Shown here piece after piece: positions 59,721-64,000 of a stretch of 64,000 nt of DNA. Each line of letters starts with the position of its first letter. Position 1 is the stretch's first letter. The notes beneath the pieces were generated by a model that saw only the letters and a list, made by a program, of their open reading frames with translations, searched no databases and was not told the origin of the DNA. This DNA comes from Galbula dea (taxonomy: Eukaryota; Chordata; Aves; Piciformes; Galbulidae): contig VWZX01000778.1 in NCBI GenBank assembly GCA_013399015.1, forward strand, positions 94,095 to 158,094. Direction: 5' to 3'. The translations under genes were made by a program, and so were the position numbers.

Positions 59721-60179
59721 GTTGCTAGAGCACATCCAAAAAAAGGCAACAAAGCTGGTGAAGGGTCTAGAGCACAAGTCTTGTGAGGAGCAGCTGAGGG
59801 AACTAGGGCTGTTTATTCTGGAGAAAAGCAGGTTCAGGAGAGACCTTCTCACTCTCTACAACTCCCTGAAAGGAGGTTGGGGTTGTTCTCTTCTCCCAAG
59901 TAACAAGCAATAGGACAAGAAGAAATGGCCTCAAGTTGGCCCAAGGGAGGTACAGGTTGGACATTAGGAAAAATTTCTTCCCCAAAAGAGCTGTCGAGCC
60001 CTGGAACAGGCTGCCCAGAGCAGTGGTGTAGTCACCATCCCTGGAGTGATTTAAAAGACATGTAGATGTGGTGGTGAGGGACACAGTTCAATGGTGACCT
60101 GGCAGGGATGGGTTAACAGCCACACTTGATGATCAGAAAGGTCTCTTCCAACAGGAATGATTCTATGATCCCATGATCC
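59721..60179 (+). mobile_element. CR1 LINE 3' half with RT remnant
   Basis: The plus strand reads HIQKKATKLVKGLEHKSCEEQLRELGLFILEK, which is the typical CR1 RT C-terminal segment (family pattern: QRRATK, GLEHLSYEERLRELGLF, LEKRRLRGDL). It continues to LYNSLKGG before a stop at 59913. Then come the 'aagaagaaatggcctcaag' block, 'gacatgtagatgtggtgg', 'gatgatcagaaaggtct' and the tail ATGATTCTATGATC. It belongs to the same subgroup as the 21.9 and 62.2 kb copies. Truncated at the 5' end near 59721 and inactive. Confidence 0.93.
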
Positions 60180-62124
60180 CTGGGCTGTGGCCGTGCCTGA
60201 AGCCCTTCTCCTCTCCCAGGCTGGGTGCTCTCTGCCCCTGGGGCACCGCAGGGTCGCACTGGGAGAAAGGGGCCCCACTACAGCAGCTAACCTGCTTGCA
60301 GACATCCTGTGGTCCCATTTTGTCACCCATGAGTGCTGCAGGGGCACATCCACCTCTCCAGCCCAGCAGGGCTCCAGCAGGCAACCCCAGTGCCTCTGGT
60401 GAGGTTGGTGGCTTGGGAGGGGAGTTCAAGTGGAAGTTAATTAGGAGGGGAAGAGAACAAGAGAGAGCAACCAGGGAACTTTAATCTTATTAAATACACC
60501 TCGAGCCTTAAACATCCCCACCTGCTTATTAGTAATTTTGCCAAGAGGAGTCTTTTCTTGCCTTTAGCCACACACTAGCCTCCCCACACCAGAAATGGGC
60601 TTCACAGGGGCTTGTCCTTCTCTGCCTCAAGCAGGTCAGGAACCTCTCTGTTTCCTTTCGCAGACTGGATTTTTAAAAAAGGGGGGAAAAAAAAAAGGAA
60701 GAAGAAGGATGTGATGAGCACTGATCTATTGAAATCAGCTTATCTTTGGGGAGCAGCATCAGCTCCTATGAACAGGCTTTCTGACAAGGATCTCCAGTGG
60801 CAGTGGCTGGCAGTGGGTCTTCTGTAGGGTTTTGTTGTCCAGAGTGGATGAATTTCTGTCTCTCAGCAGTTTTTAATTCCAAAAAGAAATTTCCCAAGGT
60901 TTCACAACTAAAGGTAAGGAAACCCAAGGCCTCCCTACAGTAGTATTACAGGATCTTTGTTTTCTGGCCAGCTCTACTTAAAAACAAACAAATGCTGAAA
61001 GCTCTGAAGTTGGCTCAGCAAATTGGCTTAGTCCTCATAGGCACTAGCTAGTACGAAAAACCAAGTTTTCTGCAATGAAAAAAAGACAGTTTCATGTGTT
61101 TGAAAGCCAGCAGCATCAGCTTCCCAGGTCCATCACAACACCCCATAAATTTAAAAATCTCAGTTGTATTTCACAAAGCATCTGAAGCAGCAGAGATTTC
61201 ATAGGGGATACCCAGAAGAGAAGTTTCACAGTGCATGTTTCATGTTGATTGGCAAATTATCAGGTCATTGCTCCAACTTCCACAAACTTCATCAGCCAAG
61301 AACAATAAAAATACAGGTTTTGGTCTCAGGAGCCTTCAAACTATTTTCCAGAGTTTGACTTCATGACAGGATGCTCACTATGACACTACAGAAGCACTGA
61401 GTTGCTTAATTAGAATAACACAGTTGCAGTTTCATTTTTAAGTTAATCAGGACAATAAATATAGAGCCAACAGATTTTTGCAAGGATTACCTAAACTTTT
61501 TCTTGCTTCATGATTTAATTGCAATTTTCCTCCTTTGTCAGTAAGTAATCCTGAAGAATCACATTTCTTTAGGCAGAGTGGCCTCTCTATATATGGCCAC
61601 TCTTCAGTCTACCTGGGATTTGTCTCATTCAGTGGTCTCAACAGCAGGAAAAAAACTCCAGCATACAGATTTCTTTCAGCTTCCCATCTGACAGGGGAGC
61701 CAGCTTACATACAGGGTGGATATCTCCAACTTCAACATTTTCCTGACAACAATATCAAGAAAAAAAACTCCAGGGGTTTTGTTAACAGAGAGGAACTTCA
61801 AAAGCCCTTTATTCCCGGATTTAAGCAGACTGTAATCCTAGAGGGTTGATTTTTCTGTCACTGGCAAGAACAGGAACCAACAACTTGTTTCCTCTAACAC
61901 TCACAACTGCTATTGATGCTTTTTTTTCCTCCCTTGCTTGAAAAATCTTCAAGTTCTTCAGAATACCAAATATCAGATGCTCTCACTCATTTCTTCCCCA
62001 GCTTTGGGGATGTCACAGCTGGTGCTGGAGGTGATGTGGCAAAAGTCTGCCCCATGCCTCCCTGGTCCTGTCTGCCCTGTGCCTATCTGCACCTACTGAG
62101 CCAGCAGCAACAGGTGTTATTTAA
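60180..62124. other. Unique non-coding sequence, no gene recognised
   Basis: A GC-richer stretch (60180-60430) with overlapping frames is followed at about 60480-60560 by a patch with TTAATCTTATTAAATACACC and TTATTAGTAATTTTG that has an enhancer-like look. A G/A simple tract is at about 60674-60702. The 104-codon frame 61535-61849 has no family features. Confidence 0.5.
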
Positions 62125-62164
62125 CCCCAAAAAGCACAGCTTGGTGCAGCCTATCTGCTAGAAG
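62125..62164 (+). repeat. Left copy of 40-bp direct repeat flanking CR1
   Basis: This begins CCCCAAAA and ends ATCTGCTAGAAG. It aligns without gaps to 62308-62347 at 33 of 40 positions. The CR1 fragment lies between the two, so they look like an unusually long target-site duplication or the product of a duplication with the CR1 trapped inside. Confidence 0.85.
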
Positions 62165-62167
62165 GTG

Positions 62168-62302
62168 GTAGTGTAGATGTGGTACTTGCGGATATGGTTT
62201 AGTGGTGGACATGGTAGTGGTGGGCATGGTACTGTTGGGTGGACAGTTGGACTCAAAGATCTCAGAGGTCTTTTCCAGCTTTAATGATTCTATGATTCTG
62301 TG
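62168..62302 (+). mobile_element. CR1 LINE, very short 3' end
   Basis: Only the last 135 bases of a CR1 of the 21.9-kb subgroup: 'tgtagatgtggtact', 'ggacagttggact', 'agaggtcttttcc' and the tail ATGATTCTATGATTCTGTG. It carries an internal tandem duplication: the 15-mer GTGGTGGACATGGTA at 62202-62216 is repeated with one change at 62217-62231, where related copies have a single unit. It is flanked by the 40-bp direct repeats 62125-62164 and 62308-62347. Confidence 0.9.
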
Positions 62303-62307
62303 TTTTG

Positions 62308-62347
62308 CCCCAAAAGACACAGCTCAGTGCAGGACATCTGCTAGAAG
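62308..62347 (+). repeat. Right copy of 40-bp direct repeat flanking CR1
   Basis: Partner of 62125-62164. Differences are at seven positions grouped in three small clusters. It starts five bases after the CR1 tail ends. Beyond position 62347 the similarity stops on both sides. Confidence 0.85.
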
Positions 62348-62696
62348 AGCCTTCAGATGCAGGGCATCCTCCTTTCCCTTTCTGGCAGTTTGTACCTATC
62401 TCTCTGGCTCATGGGCTCCTGACCTTAACCTGCTCTACCTGCTCCTGCCCTGCTGCCCACACTGCCTTGCCCTCCTGGGGCTGAGCCACATCACCAAGGG
62501 AAAAAGGGCTTGTGATTAGGGACTGCAATTCCCTGCTCATGTGGGCTGGGAGAAAATTACTACTCAGCCAGAGAGGAAAATAACATCTTATTTACTGTCT
62601 CCTGGGACCTGTCTGAGGCCTGAGCAAGTGCTGGCTCACAGGCTGTGGCGAGATGCTGAAATACAAAACCCAACTGCAACCATCACCACACACTCC

Positions 62697-63005
62697 TCAC
62701 CTTGGCTTTGCCAGAGCCCTGCCCCAGTATCTGTACTGGTGCTGGTACTTGCACATCAGCATCAGCTGTCCCTCCTGGCTGTCCCCCAAGAGGATGAGGA
62801 CCTCCTTAGCGGATGAAGGCAGTCTGGTGTGAGCAGTGGGTAACTGTTCCTCTGCAGGCACGGGGCTGTCTTTGCAAACACACTCGGGGAGGTGGGACAT
62901 GCTGGCCGAGGACAGCAGGGACATGGTGAGGTGTCCCTGCACGCTTCTGCCCCACAGTGCTGCCAAGAGAGCCAGGAGCTTTAAAAAAGGACCCAGCCTC
63001 CCCAT
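62697..63005 (-). CDS. Possible small secreted-protein ORF or first exon (weak)
   Basis: From an ATG at 63005 (context purine at -3, G at +4) the frame encodes 102 residues. The start MGRLGPFLKLLALLAALWG has the layout of a signal peptide: a short basic n-region, about 12 hydrophobic residues and polar SVQG where cleavage could occur. The rest is serine/proline-rich at first with only three cysteines (two in ECVC, one later) and ends ALAKPR. An in-frame upstream ATG at 63116 gives 139 residues, but the signal-like start is internal to that. I recognise no family. An AT-rich CTATATTT lies upstream on the same strand at about 63056-63063. Most likely a chance frame; a first exon of an unrecognised secreted protein is the alternative. 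Confidence 0.15.
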   Translation of the reverse strand: MGRLGPFLKLLALLAALWGRSVQGHLTMSLLSSASMSHLPECVCKDSPVPAEEQLPTAHTRLPSSAKEVLILLGDSQEGQLMLMCKYQHQYRYWGRALAKPR

Positions 63006-63779
63006 TTCACTTTCCTGCTGAAAACATCTGGTCTGCTTGGCACCTATGCTGCAGCAAATATAGCAGAGCATCTTGCTTACGGGCACAGTGCCACTGTGAC
63101 AGATGGGTACGAGCACAGGCAGCCAAGAGACCTTGTATCAGCATCAAGTGTGTTTGCTAAGGGCAGGATTCGCAGCCAGAAATGTCAAAATGGCTGAGTT
63201 TCCATGCCTATAGATACCAGGGAGGCGAGACTCTGATGAACCAGCTCTGGGTAGGATTAACTCTGAAATGGGGCTGAAGGGAAATTAATTTCTATGGCTA
63301 CAGAGAAGTTGTTTCTGGTCGTGTGGGGACCGAGCTTCTGGCTTGGGGATGTTCCTGCTGCCTTGTCCTATTTCCAGGCAAAAGAGCCCACAGAGCATCC
63401 TGGAGCTGCTGGGACAAGGCAAGAAACCCGTAATCCCACAGCTGAGAGGGAAGTGGGGAAAAAACCTCTCTTTGCAAAATGGGTTAAGAGACCTGCACTT
63501 GATTAACCTCAGGTCAGCTTGACAGGGATGGGGAGGAGCCAGCACATGTCTGCTTCACGCACCCTGGCAGTCCTAGGCAGAGCCATGCCTGGTTTCAGTA
63601 GGACAGCCACCACCTTCATTATCTATCAGGGAAAGAGCAAAGGCCTAATTGCACTAATTAGTGCTGCCCTCATTTTACAGCATTTTCAGGAGCTAGGCAT
63701 TGAGCTTCATGGTGGGTTGGGAAGTGAGGAGAGAACACGGAGGAGCAGAAGAGGTCTGAGATGTGCTCCCCAGCCCTGC
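63006..63779. other. Non-coding sequence near the right end
   Basis: No repeat or exon recognised. A paired homeodomain motif lies at 63645-63661: CTAATTGCACTAATTAG, two TAATT cores on opposite strands and the same palindromic CTAATTAG as at 518-525. Confidence 0.45.
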
Positions 63780-63960
63780 CTGTGAGTCACCCCCGATGGC
63801 ATGTGCCACTGCGACCGAAGCGACAGGCACTCAGCCGAGCATCCTCCATCCCTGCGGCCGCGGCTGTCCTGGGGCCCCCCCTGTGCCACAGGGGCACCCT
63901 GCCAGCCACCGTGACCCATCTTCCATCGGCATCAGGAGAGAGAACGGAGAGAAGAAAGAG
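63780..63960. promoter_or_regulatory. CpG-rich patch with NotI site, possible island edge
   Basis: About twelve CpGs lie in 180 bases, whereas most of the window is CpG-poor. They include the NotI octamer GCGGCCGC at 63854-63861. The composition is GC-rich up to the window end. This could be the shore of a CpG island and hence of a promoter beyond the right edge. Short frames on both strands (63761-63979 plus, 63787-63993 minus) have no recognisable family. Confidence 0.4.
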
Positions 63961-64000
63961 GGAGCTGCCCATGCCATGAACCCTGCTGTGCACAGCCTGT

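Overview
This window looks like non-coding nuclear DNA from a bird. The main evidence is a set of 5'-truncated CR1 (chicken repeat 1) LINE copies on both strands. They carry the reverse-transcriptase C-terminal remnant, the 3' untranslated segment and the ATTCTATG-type octamer tail typical of avian CR1. CpG is depleted through most of the window, microsatellites are short, and no SINE, endogenous retrovirus or DNA transposon was recognised by eye. Other sauropsids also carry CR1, so 'bird' is an inference, and no species is named.

No exon of a known protein could be identified. The open frames are short (at most 158 codons), lie in overlapping frames and resemble no family I recognise. The exceptions are CR1 reverse-transcriptase remnants (near 10.4-10.6, 23.2-23.4, 48.6-49.2 and 59.7-59.9 kb) and one weak candidate: a 102-codon frame on the minus strand at 62.7-63.0 kb that opens with a plausible signal peptide.

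Layout: 1-10.2 kb is unique sequence with AT-rich, homeodomain/POU-motif patches. From 10.2 to 23.4 kb there are six CR1 pieces and one isolated CR1 tail, interleaved with patches resembling conserved non-coding elements (14.7-15.1, 20.65-21.2 and 21.43-21.7 kb). From 23.4 to about 48.5 kb there are 25 kb with no recognisable CR1; this part holds a 47-bp minisatellite (32.2 kb), several conserved-element candidates (33.4, 39.2-39.5, 42.0-42.2 and 46.85-47.25 kb) and a C-rich quadruplex-type tract at 39.7 kb. A longer CR1 with a decayed reverse-transcriptase end lies at 48.6-49.3 kb. From 49.3 to 59.7 kb the sequence is again unique, with candidates at 55.5 and 57.1 kb. Two more CR1 copies lie at 59.7-60.2 and 62.2 kb, the latter between unusual 40-bp direct repeats. 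The last 200 bases are CpG-rich and contain a NotI site, possibly the edge of a CpG island.

Overall the window reads as an intergenic or large-intron regulatory desert. Calls of conserved or regulatory elements rest on composition and motifs only, because no alignment could be run. No previously undescribed biological system was found; the most specific oddity is the 40-bp duplication around the 62.2-kb CR1.
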